This document shows positions 26,938 through 36,040 of a DNA stretch of 64,000 nucleotides, one piece after another (position 1 is the stretch's first letter; each line of letters opens with the position of its first letter). Below the pieces are notes generated by a model that was given only the letters and a program-made list of their open reading frames with translations, searched no databases and was not told the origin of the DNA. The position numbers and the translations under genes are program-made. The DNA comes from Brucella sp. BE17 (GTDB lineage: Bacteria > Pseudomonadota > Alphaproteobacteria > Rhizobiales > Rhizobiaceae): the NCBI RefSeq assembly GCF_039545455.1, contig NZ_CP154467.1, forward strand, positions 992,001 through 1,056,000. The letters run 5' to 3'.

Positions 26938-27054
26938 ATATGAGTCTCCCGATGAATTGAGGCGCATGATAAAAAAACTCGTGGCGGAAGCGAGGCAAAA
27001 ATCGCACCTTTCTCAAAAGCTCCACCGATTCTGTCTATAGTTGGACGATGACGG

Positions 27055-27078
27055 CCCTTTATAAGCCCCTTTATAAGC
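27055..27078. repeat. 12-bp perfect tandem repeat before the RidA gene
   Basis: CCCTTTATAAGC occurs twice without a gap (27055-27066 and 27067-27078). It abuts the AAGGAT ribosome binding site of the RidA-family gene. Each unit has an AT-rich TTTATAA core. The repeat may be a small variable-number tandem repeat within a promoter or leader. Confidence 0.8.
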
Positions 27079-27091
27079 AAGGATTAATGCA

Positions 27092-27556
27092 ATGACCGAA
27101 ACGATTGAAAGCCGCCTGAATAATCTGGGCATATCCCTGCCGGAAGCAGCAGCCCCTGCTGCCAACTATGTACCCTTCGCGCAATCCGACAAGCTTTTGC
27201 TGACCTCAGGCCAATTGCCGCTCGAAAACGGCAAGCTCATTCATACCGGACAGATCGGCGACGCACTCACCGTCTCGCATGGGCAGGCTGCCGCACGCGC
27301 CTGCGCGATCAATGTGCTCGCACAGGCAAAGGCCGCATTGGGCGACCTCGCCCGCATCAAGCGCATCGTCAAAATCACCGTTTTTGTTGCCTCCACACCG
27401 GGTTTTGTCGAACAACATCTGGTGGCCAATGGTGCATCCGATCTTTTCGTCGAAGTTCTGGGCGATGCTGGCAAGCATGCACGTTCCGCTGTCGGCGTGG
27501 CGAGCCTGCCGTTCAACGCACCGGTCGAAGTGGAAGCGATCATCGAGGTTGCCTGA
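27092..27556 (+). CDS. RidA family protein (YjgF/YER057c/UK114)
   Basis: 154 residues. RidA proteins hydrolyse reactive enamine/imine intermediates, though this longer subfamily is less characterised. Visible features are LTSGQLPLENGKLIHTGQIG, the alpha-helix QAAARACAINVLAQAKAALG, KITVFVASTPGFVEQHLVAN and the C-terminal VGVASLPFNAPVEVEAIIEV. The conserved arginine normally in a GxARSAVG-like turn is present in HARSAVGVAS. The following gene starts one base after the stop, so the pair is an operon. Confidence 0.92.
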   Translation: MTETIESRLNNLGISLPEAAAPAANYVPFAQSDKLLLTSGQLPLENGKLIHTGQIGDALTVSHGQAAARACAINVLAQAKAALGDLARIKRIVKITVFVASTPGFVEQHLVANGASDLFVEVLGDAGKHARSAVGVASLPFNAPVEVEAIIEVA

Positions 27557-27557
27557 T

Positions 27558-28283
27558 ATGGCCGCAATTGACTGGCTCAAAAAACGCCCGATTGCCCATC
27601 GCGGGCTGCACGACGGCAACAAAATTTGCTGGGAAAACACGCTTTCAGCTTTTGATGCGGCAATTGCTCAGGATTTCGCCATCGAATGCGATGTGCATCT
27701 GACGAAAGACAGGCAAGTGGTCGTCTTTCACGATCACGACCTCCAGCGTCTCACGGGGCGCGAAGGCCGTATGAGTAATCTGAAGCTGGCAGAAGCCACA
27801 ACCCTTTCAATTGGCGGCACCGCAGATAAGGTGCCGACTTTGCGTCAAATGCTCGATCTGGTAGCTGGCCGCGTTCCTATCGTTATAGAACTCAAAGGGA
27901 TCGAAGGTCGCGACGACGGGCTGGTTGTAGCGGTCGCCAACGCGCTTGCGACCTATAAGGGCGAAGTCGCCATCATGTCGTTCGATCATCACCTGATCCG
28001 GCGTTTTACCAGCGATGCGCCGGGCATCGCTGGTGGCCTTACGGCAGAAGGCACCAGTGACAAGGATATGGAAGCGCATTTTTCCATGCTCGCGCATGGC
28101 ATTTCATTCGTATCCTATAATGTGCATCATCTGCCGAACCGCTTTGTCGGTTTTGTGCAGCAAAAACTGCAAATGCCGGTAATCAGCTGGACGGTGCGCG
28201 ATAAAGAGATGCAAAGGCACAGCGATCTCAATGTGGATCAGATCACCTTCGAGGGTTTTGATCCGCGCAGCAAGACGGCCTGA
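27558..28283 (+). CDS. Glycerophosphodiester phosphodiesterase
   Basis: 241 residues from the ATG at 27558, one base after the RidA stop; the longer frame from 27279 lies inside the RidA gene. GDPD fold: RPIAHRGLHDG has the catalytic HRG, WENTLSAFDAAIA follows, and ECDVHLTKDRQVVVFHDHDL has the metal Glu/Asp and the second catalytic His. IVIELKG and ISWTVRDKEM match later family positions. No signal peptide, so it is a cytosolic UgpQ-like enzyme releasing glycerol-3-phosphate. Next gene starts 14 bases later. Confidence 0.93.
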   Translation: MAAIDWLKKRPIAHRGLHDGNKICWENTLSAFDAAIAQDFAIECDVHLTKDRQVVVFHDHDLQRLTGREGRMSNLKLAEATTLSIGGTADKVPTLRQMLDLVAGRVPIVIELKGIEGRDDGLVVAVANALATYKGEVAIMSFDHHLIRRFTSDAPGIAGGLTAEGTSDKDMEAHFSMLAHGISFVSYNVHHLPNRFVGFVQQKLQMPVISWTVRDKEMQRHSDLNVDQITFEGFDPRSKTA

Positions 28284-28297
28284 CGAGAGGACAATCG

Positions 28298-29485
28298 GTG
28301 AGCGACGAAAATCGGGAAGAGGAACAGGGTTTCATTCTCCGCGTCGTCGAAAGCATCGGCGACTTTTCGGAAAGCCAATGGAGCGAGCTTGCCGGGACAT
28401 CCCGGCAGGATAGCGCCTACAATCCCTTTATCACGCACGCCTTCCTGTCCGCATTGGAAGAATCCGGCTCTGTGTCGCGCCAGTCAGGTTGGCTGCCGCA
28501 ACATCTGCGCCTTGAAGACAAGCACGGTAATCTGGTAGGCGCTGTTCCCAATTATCTCAAAAGTCACAGTCAGGGCGAATATGTTTTCGACCATGGGTGG
28601 GCCGATGCTTTCGAGCGCGCAGGCGGACGTTATTACCCTAAATTTCAGGCCGCAATACCGTTCACACCGGCCACTGGTCCACGCCTCTTGAACCATATCG
28701 ACTTTGATCCGCAGGCCGTACGGCTGGCACTCGCCAGCGGCCTCAGGCAATTGACCGATCAGAGCCATATTTCATCCGCCCATGTGACTTTTGCTTTACC
28801 AGATGAAATTCCAGCTTTTGAGAAAGTGGGATTTTTACACAGAACAGATCAACAGTTTCACTTTATAAACAATGGCTTTTCATCATATGATGACTTTTTG
28901 AACGAACTTGTCTCGCGCAAACGCAAGGCGCTTAGAAAAGAGCGCCGCGAAGCGCTTTCGGACGGCATAGAAATCGACTGGCTAACCGGCAAGAGCCTGA
29001 CTGAAGCCGCATGGGATGACTTCTTCACCTTCTACATGGAAACAGGCAGCCGCAAATGGGGTCGCCCCTACCTTAACCGAAAATTCTATTCGCTGATCAG
29101 CGAAAGCATGGCCGAAAATATTCTGCTGGTCATGGCGCGGCGCGAAGGCCGCTATATTGCCGGTGCCATTAATTTCATCGGCGGCGATAGGCTTTTCGGG
29201 CGCCATTGGGGCTGTATCGAAGACCACCCATTCCTGCATTTCGAGGTCTGCTATCATCAGGCGATCGAATTTGCGATTGATCGGGGGTTGAAGGTCGTGG
29301 AAGCCGGTGCGCAAGGCGAGCACAAACTGGCGCGTGGTTATGTGCCGGTTACCACCCATTCAGCCCATTACATCGCGCATGAAGGGTTTCGCAAGGCGGT
29401 GCGCGACTATCTCGAGCATGAGCGCCGCGAGGTCGAGCAGATACAGGACGCGTTGGAAGAACACATACCTTTCAGACATCAATAA
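28298..29485 (+). CDS. FemAB-like GNAT family protein (DUF482)
   Basis: 395 residues starting at a GTG with GAGAGG upstream. Member of the PF04339 family (COG3146), often annotated as peptidogalycan biosynthesis or GNAT N-acetyltransferase; the biochemical role is unproven. Characteristic segments are NPFITHAFLSALEESGSV, SHSQGEYVFDHGWADAFERA, YYPKFQAAIPFTPATGPRLL, a basic run VSRKRKALRKERREAL, and GRHWGCIEDHPFLHFEVCYH then GAQGEHKLARGYVPVTTHSA. Third gene of the run that starts with the RidA gene. Confidence 0.88.
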   Translation: MSDENREEEQGFILRVVESIGDFSESQWSELAGTSRQDSAYNPFITHAFLSALEESGSVSRQSGWLPQHLRLEDKHGNLVGAVPNYLKSHSQGEYVFDHGWADAFERAGGRYYPKFQAAIPFTPATGPRLLNHIDFDPQAVRLALASGLRQLTDQSHISSAHVTFALPDEIPAFEKVGFLHRTDQQFHFINNGFSSYDDFLNELVSRKRKALRKERREALSDGIEIDWLTGKSLTEAAWDDFFTFYMETGSRKWGRPYLNRKFYSLISESMAENILLVMARREGRYIAGAINFIGGDRLFGRHWGCIEDHPFLHFEVCYHQAIEFAIDRGLKVVEAGAQGEHKLARGYVPVTTHSAHYIAHEGFRKAVRDYLEHERREVEQIQDALEEHIPFRHQ

Positions 29486-29499
29486 ACTGGAGAAATCAC

Positions 29500-29922
29500 A
29501 TGTCCGCCACCTATGACGACAACAATATTTTTGCAAAAATCCTGCGCGGCGAGATTCCCTCGACACATGTTTACGAGAACGACCACGTCATCGCCTTCAT
29601 GGATGTGATGCCGCAGGGCAAAGGACACACGCTCGTCGTACCCAAAGCGCCATCGCGTAACCTGCTCGATGCGGAACCGGAGGTATTGGCCGAAACTATT
29701 CAGGCCGTGCAGAAGATCGCGCAGGCCGTGAAGAAGGCTTTTAGTGCAGATGGCGTCACCATCATGCAGTTCAATGAAGCACCCGCCGGCCAGAGCGTTT
29801 TTCATCTACATTTCCATGTCATTCCTCGTTTTGAAGGTGTGGCGCTACAGCCCCATAGCGGACAGATGGAAGACGCTGCTATTCTTGAATCAAATGCGCA
29901 GAAGATTCGCGCAGAACTTTGA
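29500..29922 (+). CDS. HIT family protein
   Basis: 140 residues. The histidine triad is HLHFHV (QSVFHLHFHVIPRF, about residue 103), with the active-site His for nucleotide phosphoramide or dinucleotide hydrolysis. The N-terminus reads NIFAKILRGEIPSTHVYEND, as in Hint-type proteins, and lacks the extended C-terminus of Fhit. It follows the GNAT gene by 14 bases and converges with azlD. Confidence 0.95.
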   Translation: MSATYDDNNIFAKILRGEIPSTHVYENDHVIAFMDVMPQGKGHTLVVPKAPSRNLLDAEPEVLAETIQAVQKIAQAVKKAFSADGVTIMQFNEAPAGQSVFHLHFHVIPRFEGVALQPHSGQMEDAAILESNAQKIRAEL

Positions 29923-29934
29923 TATTATGAACTA

Positions 29935-30282
29935 TCAAAGATAGAGAAGACCAGATACCAGCAGGATTTCCGCGACCAGAATGCCAACAATCAGGCGCTT
30001 TCCGGCAACCAGATAGGCGGCAAATCCCGCACTGGCCGACCCCACTCGCAACCAGAGCGGTGAATCGGCCAGTGCCCCGTTGGGATAAAGAATAAGCTGG
30101 GCAATGACACCTGCTACCAGCGCGGTTGCAATGCAACGCACCAGCACCAGAGCTTGCGAATCCTCGCGCACCCGCGCACCGACCACCACGCCCATGACGC
30201 GGAAGAAATAGGTGGGCAGCGCGCCTGCCAACAGAATAAAGACGAACGGCCACCACCAGTCGGAAAAGCTGGTCCACATCAT
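29935..30282 (-). CDS. azlD: AzlD family branched-chain amino acid exporter small subunit
   Basis: 115 residues with four hydrophobic helices, of the AzlD family (PF05437). Segments FILLAGALPTYFFRVMGVVV and LVRCIATALVAGVIAQLILY fit the family. It overlaps the upstream AzlC gene by 4 bases. The pair forms a two-subunit exporter of branched-chain or similar amino acids (AzlCD; BrnFE in Corynebacterium). Confidence 0.87.
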   Translation of the reverse strand: MMWTSFSDWWWPFVFILLAGALPTYFFRVMGVVVGARVREDSQALVLVRCIATALVAGVIAQLILYPNGALADSPLWLRVGSASAGFAAYLVAGKRLIVGILVAEILLVSGLLYL

Positions 30283-31043
30283 GTCGTCTTCTCCTTCGCG
30301 CCATTGCCCCGACGATGATAGCCAAAGGCAAGCAAACCGCCGACAATGCCGGTCATCAAAAGATCATAGCCGGGGGCAAGAAAATGAAACAGCGGGAACA
30401 ACAGCAGGCCGGACACCATAGCGATCTGTCCTGCCCGTTCGCGGGCCGAGCGCCAGAGCGAGGTTAAAAAATACATCGGCGTCAGCATGAAAAGCGCAGC
30501 AAAAACCACCGGCGGGAATGACCCCGAAAGAAAATAGACGACGACCACTACCAGCGCATTGGTTAAGACCAGAACGCTTCCGACCCCGAAGAAATAGCTG
30601 GTACGCATATCGCGCGGAATTTTATTCAACTCCTCCATCGCCATCACCCATGCGGTCACCGCAACGAAATGGCAAAGAGCCGCGAGCGTCCACTTGCGCG
30701 TATTTGGGCCTTTGAGTTCAGGTAGGAGCGACACGACCATCGGCATGAGGCGCACCGATGACAGCCCCACAGCAAGAGCTGCTGCGGGGATCGACACCCC
30801 GGCACTGATGGCGCCGATCAGCACCACCTTGGCCGGCAGAGCCCAGATGGTCAGTGTCATGAACACGGCTTGCCACACCGAAATACCGCTTTCAATAGCG
30901 AGTCCTGCAAATCCGACAAAGGAACTCATCAGCAGAAGCGCCGGGATACTGACGATGCGCGAGCATCCACGAGCAAACCAGCGCAAATGCTGGTTTTTCT
31001 GCGTTGAATTCGTTTCTGGCTGAGAAAATTGAGTCGCGGGCAT
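30279..31043 (-). CDS. azlC: AzlC family branched-chain amino acid exporter large subunit
   Basis: 254 residues, AzlC family (PF03591), with about seven hydrophobic helices. Recognisable segments are LLMSSFVGFAGLAIESGISV, WQAVFMTLTIWALPAKVVLI, the AAALAVGLSSVRLMPMVVSL stretch and FVAVTAWVMAMEEL. The N-terminal 30 residues are polar and poorly conserved, so the start may be downstream. Coupled to azlD by a 4-base overlap. The 207 bases upstream (31044-31250) show only the clpA terminator. Confidence 0.87.
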   Translation of the reverse strand: MPATQFSQPETNSTQKNQHLRWFARGCSRIVSIPALLLMSSFVGFAGLAIESGISVWQAVFMTLTIWALPAKVVLIGAISAGVSIPAAALAVGLSSVRLMPMVVSLLPELKGPNTRKWTLAALCHFVAVTAWVMAMEELNKIPRDMRTSYFFGVGSVLVLTNALVVVVVYFLSGSFPPVVFAALFMLTPMYFLTSLWRSARERAGQIAMVSGLLLFPLFHFLAPGYDLLMTGIVGGLLAFGYHRRGNGAKEKTT

Positions 31044-31211
31044 GGGGGTGAGATTAAAACATTTTATTCAAAAACGTGAGGCGTCCGCCGCTATTTAAAA
31101 CGTAACACTTATCGGAGTGAAACGAGGTTCGGCGAGATTACGCTTAGAATGAAGGGAGCTAGAGTACCGATCTAATTCAATCAAATGGAAATACACTCTG
31201 AACAACGGACC

Positions 31212-31246
31212 ATAAAAAATGGCCCCTTCCGGGGAAAGGGCCATTT
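31212..31246 (-). terminator. clpA terminator
   Basis: AAATGGCCC (31217-31225) pairs with GGGCCATTT (31238-31246), with further partial pairing inside the loop. On the minus strand the hairpin is followed by TTTTTTATG. It starts 5 bases past the clpA stop. Confidence 0.85.
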
Positions 31247-31250
31247 CTCG

Positions 31251-33752
31251 TTATTTCTTTCGCGGCACCTTCGGTACCGAGGATTTGCTGGCACTATTAC
31301 CGGATGAAGCCTTGGCAGCACCCGACTTCGCGGCAGGCTTTGATTCCGGCTCGTCGCTACCAGCCAGCGCCTTTTCCTTTTCCGCTTTTTTGGGCGGCGA
31401 TTTACGCCGTGGAGAAACCTTTTTCTCCGGCGGAATATCCTGCTTCGGCTTGACCGGTTTATCAGACACGCTTTCCAGCCCAAGACCGGTCTTGCCATCC
31501 GGTTTGGTCACCACGTCGACACGCACCGTGCCACCATGTTTGAGTTTGCCGAACAGAACCTCATCGGCCAGCGGCTTCTTGATGTGCTCCTGAATGACAC
31601 GTCCAAGCGGACGCGCGCCCATCTGTTCATCATAGCCCTTTTCTGCAAGCCAGGCGATGGCAGCCTCGGTCAGCTCGAAAGTCACGCCCCGTTCGGCAAG
31701 CTGTGCTTCAAGCTGGATGACGAATTTCTGCACGACCTGATGAATGACAGGCACCGGCAGCGGACCGAACGGAATGATCGCATCGAGACGGTTGCGGAAT
31801 TCCGGTGTGAACAACCGGTTGATCGCTTCCATATCGTCGCCTTCACGACGCGTTGAGCCGAAGCCGATTGCCGCCCGCGCCATATCCGACGCACCGGCAT
31901 TGGTGGTCATGATCAGGATCACATTGCGGAAATCGATCTTCTTGCCGTTATGATCGGTGAGCGAACCATGATCCATGACCTGCAACAGAATATTGTAGAG
32001 GTCGGGATGCGCTTTCTCGATTTCGTCAAGCAGCAATACGCAATGCGGATGCTGGTCGACGCCATCGGTCAGAAGCCCGCCCTGATCGAATCCAACATAG
32101 CCGGGAGGCGCGCCAATCAAGCGCGAAACGGTATGACGCTCCATATATTCGGACATATCAAAGCGTAAGAGCTCGACGCCAAGCGAGGAGGCAAGTTGCT
32201 TGGCAACTTCCGTCTTGCCCACACCGGTCGGACCGGAGAAAAGGTAAGATCCGATTGGCTTATCCGGTTCACGAAGACCTGCGCGTGCCAGCTTGATCGA
32301 GGCAGAGAGCGCTTCGATTGCCAGATCCTGCCCATACACCACGCGCTTCAACTCAGCATCGAGATGTGAGAGCACGACCTCGTCATCCTTGGACACTGAT
32401 TTAGGCGGGATGCGCGCCATGGTGGCTATTGTCGCTTCGATTTCCTTCACGCCAATAGTCTTCTTGCGCTTGTTTTGCGGCAACAGCATCTGGCTGGCGC
32501 CAGTTTCATCGATCACGTCGATAGCCTTGTCCGGCAATTTGCGATCTGAAATATAGCGCGCGGAGAGTTCGACCGCCGACTTGATAGCATCGACTGTATA
32601 TTTGACCTTATGGAAATCCTCGAAATAGGGTTTGAGGCCCTTCATGATTTCGATGGTATCCGGGATCGAGGGTTCGTTGACGTCGATCTTCTGGAAACGG
32701 CGTACCAGTGCCCGGTCCTTCTCGAAGAACTGGCGATATTCCTTATAGGTGGTCGAACCGATGCAGCGGATGGCACCCGACGAAAGTGCAGGCTTGAGCA
32801 GGTTGGACGCATCCATTGCTCCGCCCGAGGTCGCCCCCGCTCCGATTACCGTATGGATTTCATCGATAAAAAGAACTGCACCTGGAAAATCCTCCAGTTC
32901 CTTGACGATCTGTTTCAGCCGCTCCTCGAAATCACCGCGATAACGGGTTCCGGCCAGAAGCGTACCCATATCGAGCGAAAAGATCGTCGCATCGCCAAGT
33001 GCTTCGGGCACATCGCCTTCGACGATGCGCTTGGCAAGCCCTTCCGCAATTGCCGTCTTGCCCACACCTGGATCACCAACATAAAGTGGATTGTTCTTGG
33101 AGCGACGGCAAAGAACCTGAATGGTGCGGCTGATTTCGCTGTCACGGCCAATCAACGGATCGATGCGGCCCGTCCGGGCCTTCTCATTCAGGTTGACGCA
33201 ATAGGCGGTCAGCGCGTCCTGCTTTTTCTTTGGTGCTTCTTCCTGCTCACTGGTGGTGCGTTCCTCGGCCGGGCTTTCCGCACCGCTCGGGCTGCGCGGT
33301 TCACTGCCTTGCGCACGCTTGGAAATGCCGTGCGAGATATAATTGACCGCATCATAGCGCGTCATCTGCTGTTCCTGAAGGAAATAGGCAGCATGGCTTT
33401 CGCGTTCGGCAAAAATGGCGACGAGCACGTTTGCGCCGGTCACTTCCTCGCGGTTGGAAGACTGGACATGGATGACCGCGCGTTGAATGACGCGCTGGAA
33501 AGCCGCCGTCGGCTTGGAATCCTCGTCATAGCCAGTAACGAGATTATCCAGTTCGCGGTCGATATAATCAGTCACGATACGTCTGAGATGGTCGAGATCG
33601 ACATTACAGGCGCGCATCACGGCCCCTGCATCCTGATCATCAATCAAGGCAAGCAGAAGATGTTCGAGCGTGGCATATTCGTGGTGCCGCTCGTTTGCGA
33701 TCGTGAGGGCCTGGTGCAGAACCCTTTCAAGGCTGGGAGAGAACGATGGCAT
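31251..33752 (-). CDS. clpA: ATP-dependent Clp protease ATP-binding subunit ClpA
   Basis: 833 residues. ClpA unfolds substrates and feeds them to ClpP. An N-terminal double Clp_N domain (LERVLHQALTIANERHHEYA) is followed by AAA domain 1 with Walker A GDPGVGKTAIAEGLA and Walker B AVLFIDEIHTVIGAG, and AAA domain 2 with Walker A GPTGVGKTEVAKQLA and Walker B VLLLDEIEKAHPDL. The ClpP-docking loop is IGFGSTRREGDD. E. coli ClpA has 758 residues; here a basic Lys/Pro/Ala-rich tail of about 75 residues follows the D2 small domain. It lies 6 bases after clpS. Confidence 0.96.
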   Translation of the reverse strand: MPSFSPSLERVLHQALTIANERHHEYATLEHLLLALIDDQDAGAVMRACNVDLDHLRRIVTDYIDRELDNLVTGYDEDSKPTAAFQRVIQRAVIHVQSSNREEVTGANVLVAIFAERESHAAYFLQEQQMTRYDAVNYISHGISKRAQGSEPRSPSGAESPAEERTTSEQEEAPKKKQDALTAYCVNLNEKARTGRIDPLIGRDSEISRTIQVLCRRSKNNPLYVGDPGVGKTAIAEGLAKRIVEGDVPEALGDATIFSLDMGTLLAGTRYRGDFEERLKQIVKELEDFPGAVLFIDEIHTVIGAGATSGGAMDASNLLKPALSSGAIRCIGSTTYKEYRQFFEKDRALVRRFQKIDVNEPSIPDTIEIMKGLKPYFEDFHKVKYTVDAIKSAVELSARYISDRKLPDKAIDVIDETGASQMLLPQNKRKKTIGVKEIEATIATMARIPPKSVSKDDEVVLSHLDAELKRVVYGQDLAIEALSASIKLARAGLREPDKPIGSYLFSGPTGVGKTEVAKQLASSLGVELLRFDMSEYMERHTVSRLIGAPPGYVGFDQGGLLTDGVDQHPHCVLLLDEIEKAHPDLYNILLQVMDHGSLTDHNGKKIDFRNVILIMTTNAGASDMARAAIGFGSTRREGDDMEAINRLFTPEFRNRLDAIIPFGPLPVPVIHQVVQKFVIQLEAQLAERGVTFELTEAAIAWLAEKGYDEQMGARPLGRVIQEHIKKPLADEVLFGKLKHGGTVRVDVVTKPDGKTGLGLESVSDKPVKPKQDIPPEKKVSPRRKSPPKKAEKEKALAGSDEPESKPAAKSGAAKASSGNSASKSSVPKVPRKK

Positions 33753-33758
33753 ATGACC

Positions 33759-34112
33759 TCACTTTTTCTCCATCACGCATTGCAGCGGATGCTGGTTCTG
33801 GCGTGCGAAATCCATGACCTGGCTCACTTTGGTCTCGGCGACCTCATAAGTAAATATACCACATTCGCCGACACCATGATTGTGAACATGCAGCATGATG
33901 CGCGTGGCATCGTCGAGGTTTTTCTGAAAAAACCGCTGCAGGACATGAATGACGAACTCCATGGGGGTGTAGTCGTCATTGAGCAGAAGGACACGATAGA
34001 GGCTGGGCTTCTTGACCTTGCGCTCGGTTCGCGTGACCACGACGGTCCCGTTGTCGGAACCGTTGCTTTCATCATCACTCTTGCCTTGCATAAGTGGAAT
34101 AACTTGCCGCAT
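33759..34112 (-). CDS. clpS: ATP-dependent Clp protease adaptor ClpS
   Basis: 117 residues from the ATG at 34112 (AAGGG five bases upstream); the frame opens further to a GTG at 34142, and the ATG at 34091 is also possible. ClpS delivers N-degron proteins to ClpA. The core is typical: [58 protein letters not shown]. The Asp pair in LLNDDYTP and the His in LHVHNHG line the N-degron pocket. Adjacent to clpA, its partner. Confidence 0.95.
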   Translation of the reverse strand: MRQVIPLMQGKSDDESNGSDNGTVVVTRTERKVKKPSLYRVLLLNDDYTPMEFVIHVLQRFFQKNLDDATRIMLHVHNHGVGECGIFTYEVAETKVSQVMDFARQNQHPLQCVMEKK

Positions 34113-34565
34113 GAAACCCTTGTCCGAATAGCCGGGAAACACGCCCTGCTCCTGATGAGCGGGTGATGCGCTTCACGATCTTTATCTTTACCTGCACGTC
34201 CCGCCCCGCAACCGGGTATCTGCAAGCCGTGCATCGCTTTCCTACATGCCTGATATGTAGGTCTCGCCTTGATGATTTTAAGCCCTTCATCACCACTTGC
34301 AACAGAGACTTATTGCAACAACACCGGCCACCACAATTAAATCCTGCGGTCCATAAGGGGTTGTGCGCAGTCCAGCGCTTCGACGCGGCCTTCTCATAAC
34401 TCCGTGATCGCACAAATTGGGCTGAAACTTTTTTAGAAAAATCATGAACAACGCGCTTACCATAAACGGATTGGTAACGCTGATGACAGTAAGATGTCCG
34501 AATTAGGCCGCTGTGTGCCCTTCTTGCCGCAGCAAAAAAAATCGGAATACAGGTAGGTCATCATC
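34113..34565. other. Divergent intergenic region between clpS and dacF-like gene
   Basis: About 450 bases without a convincing gene. It should hold the clpS and carboxypeptidase promoters. One symmetric element is visible: CCTACAT (34241-34247) and ATGTAGG (34255-34261), a 7-bp inverted repeat with a 7-base spacer. Short open frames on both strands lack ribosome binding sites and family features. Confidence 0.5.
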
Positions 34566-35975
34566 GTGCGTAGCGCATTCAGTAAAGTCGCATATGCCCT
34601 GAAAAAAGCGGCACAAGCAACCCTGCTTCTCGCCACCGTGACGGGGTGCTCGACAGCTTCCACCACGATCCCGGCTATCGCTGCCCCCGATAAATATGCA
34701 GCAATCGTCGTGGATGCGAATACCGGCAAAACGCTTTTCGCCTCAAGCGCCGATGCGCAGCGTTATCCCGCGTCCCTCACCAAGATGATGACGCTCTATA
34801 TGCTGTTTGAAGCCATGCAGTCCGGTCGCGTCAATAAAAACACACTTATTCCGGTCTCTGCATATGCACGCTCGCGTCCGCCGACAAAGATCGGTTTCCG
34901 TCCGGGGCAAAGCATTCGCGTCGAAGATGCCATTCTGGCCCTGATCACCAAATCCGCGAACGATGTTGCAGCTGCCACCGGTGAGTATCTGGGCGGCTCG
35001 GAAGAGCGTTTTGCACAGATGATGACTGCGAAGGCACGCCGTCTTGGCATGCGTAGCACCACCTTCCGCAACGCCTCCGGCCTCCCCAATGCCTCGCAGC
35101 GCTCGACTGCGCGCGACATGGCTCTTCTGGGCATGGCCCTGCGTCAGCATTTTCCGCGCGAATTCGGCTATTTCTCCCAACGCAGCTTTGTCTATCGCGG
35201 CCAGACCATCCGCGGCCATAACAAGCTTCTCGGACATGTCGCAGGCGTCGATGGCATCAAGACCGGTTACACCAACGCTTCCGGTTTCAACCTCGTCTCG
35301 TCGGTCAATTCCGGCGGACGCCGCATCGTCGCCGTCGTCATGGGTGGCAATACCGGCGCCAGCCGCGACGCGCACATGACGCAGTTGATCGCCAAGTATC
35401 TTCCGCAGGCCAAGCGTGGCCGCAGTTCGGATGCACTCATTGTCGCTGTTGGCAACGCACCGCAGGTCGTGGCCTCAATCGATCTACCCACTGCACAGAA
35501 TGCGCCCGTTCCGGTTGCGCGTCAGAGCGTATCCATTGAAGACGCTATCAATAATGAAGCTGGAGAAGGCGATGTCGATCAGCCGCAGGTTCTGGCTCTG
35601 GCAGCACCTACCCCCCGCCCGACTGCATTCGCTGCACAAAAGGCGCTGCGCCCCACTCCCAAGGCAGCCGTTCCGTCTGCCAATGCAGGCAATGTCGATC
35701 CTGTGACAACTGCCTCTGCTCCAGCATCAGGCAACTGGGCCATCCAGATCGGCTCGCTGCCGAGCCAGGGGCAGGCCCTTGAAATGCTCAACAAGGCATC
35801 CGCGTCGGCAGGCAACGCACTCGCCAGCGCCTCGCCCTATACTGAAATGTTCAATAAGGGCAACGCCAGCTATCATCGTGCACGCTTCACAGGCTTCGCC
35901 TCCAAACAGGCTGCATGGGATGCCTGCGCATCACTGAAAAAGAAAAATTTCGGCTGCTACGCCGTTGCCAATTGA
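34566..35975 (+). CDS. D-alanyl-D-alanine carboxypeptidase with C-terminal SPOR domain
   Basis: 469 residues from a GTG. Penicillin-binding family S11 enzyme that trims the terminal D-Ala of peptidoglycan stem peptides. Active-site motifs are SLTK (PASLTKMMTLYML, catalytic Ser), SAN (TKSANDVAAATGEY) and KTG (VDGIKTGYTNASGFNL). The N-terminus is hydrophobic and ends in VTGC, a plausible lipobox, so the protein may be a lipoprotein. A Pro/Ala-rich linker leads to a SPOR domain (NWAIQIGSLPSQGQALEMLN through the C-terminus), which binds denuded septal glycan. Probably acts at the division site. Confidence 0.92.
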   Translation: MRSAFSKVAYALKKAAQATLLLATVTGCSTASTTIPAIAAPDKYAAIVVDANTGKTLFASSADAQRYPASLTKMMTLYMLFEAMQSGRVNKNTLIPVSAYARSRPPTKIGFRPGQSIRVEDAILALITKSANDVAAATGEYLGGSEERFAQMMTAKARRLGMRSTTFRNASGLPNASQRSTARDMALLGMALRQHFPREFGYFSQRSFVYRGQTIRGHNKLLGHVAGVDGIKTGYTNASGFNLVSSVNSGGRRIVAVVMGGNTGASRDAHMTQLIAKYLPQAKRGRSSDALIVAVGNAPQVVASIDLPTAQNAPVPVARQSVSIEDAINNEAGEGDVDQPQVLALAAPTPRPTAFAAQKALRPTPKAAVPSANAGNVDPVTTASAPASGNWAIQIGSLPSQGQALEMLNKASASAGNALASASPYTEMFNKGNASYHRARFTGFASKQAAWDACASLKKKNFGCYAVAN

Positions 35976-36040
35976 TCGTCGTGCGGGAGATTTTTCGCGC
36001 ACAGCTTCAAACCCGGATGAGTAGTGTAGAGGGTTTCGAG

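Noticed and set aside
32610..34166. A 518-codon open frame on the plus strand antisense to clpA and clpS
   Set aside because: It mirrors the GC-rich third positions of clpA and clpS, has no domain or ribosome binding site, and runs across two well-supported genes.
34163..34399. A 78-codon frame in the clpS-dacF intergenic region
   Set aside because: Cys/Thr-rich random-looking translation with no start signal.
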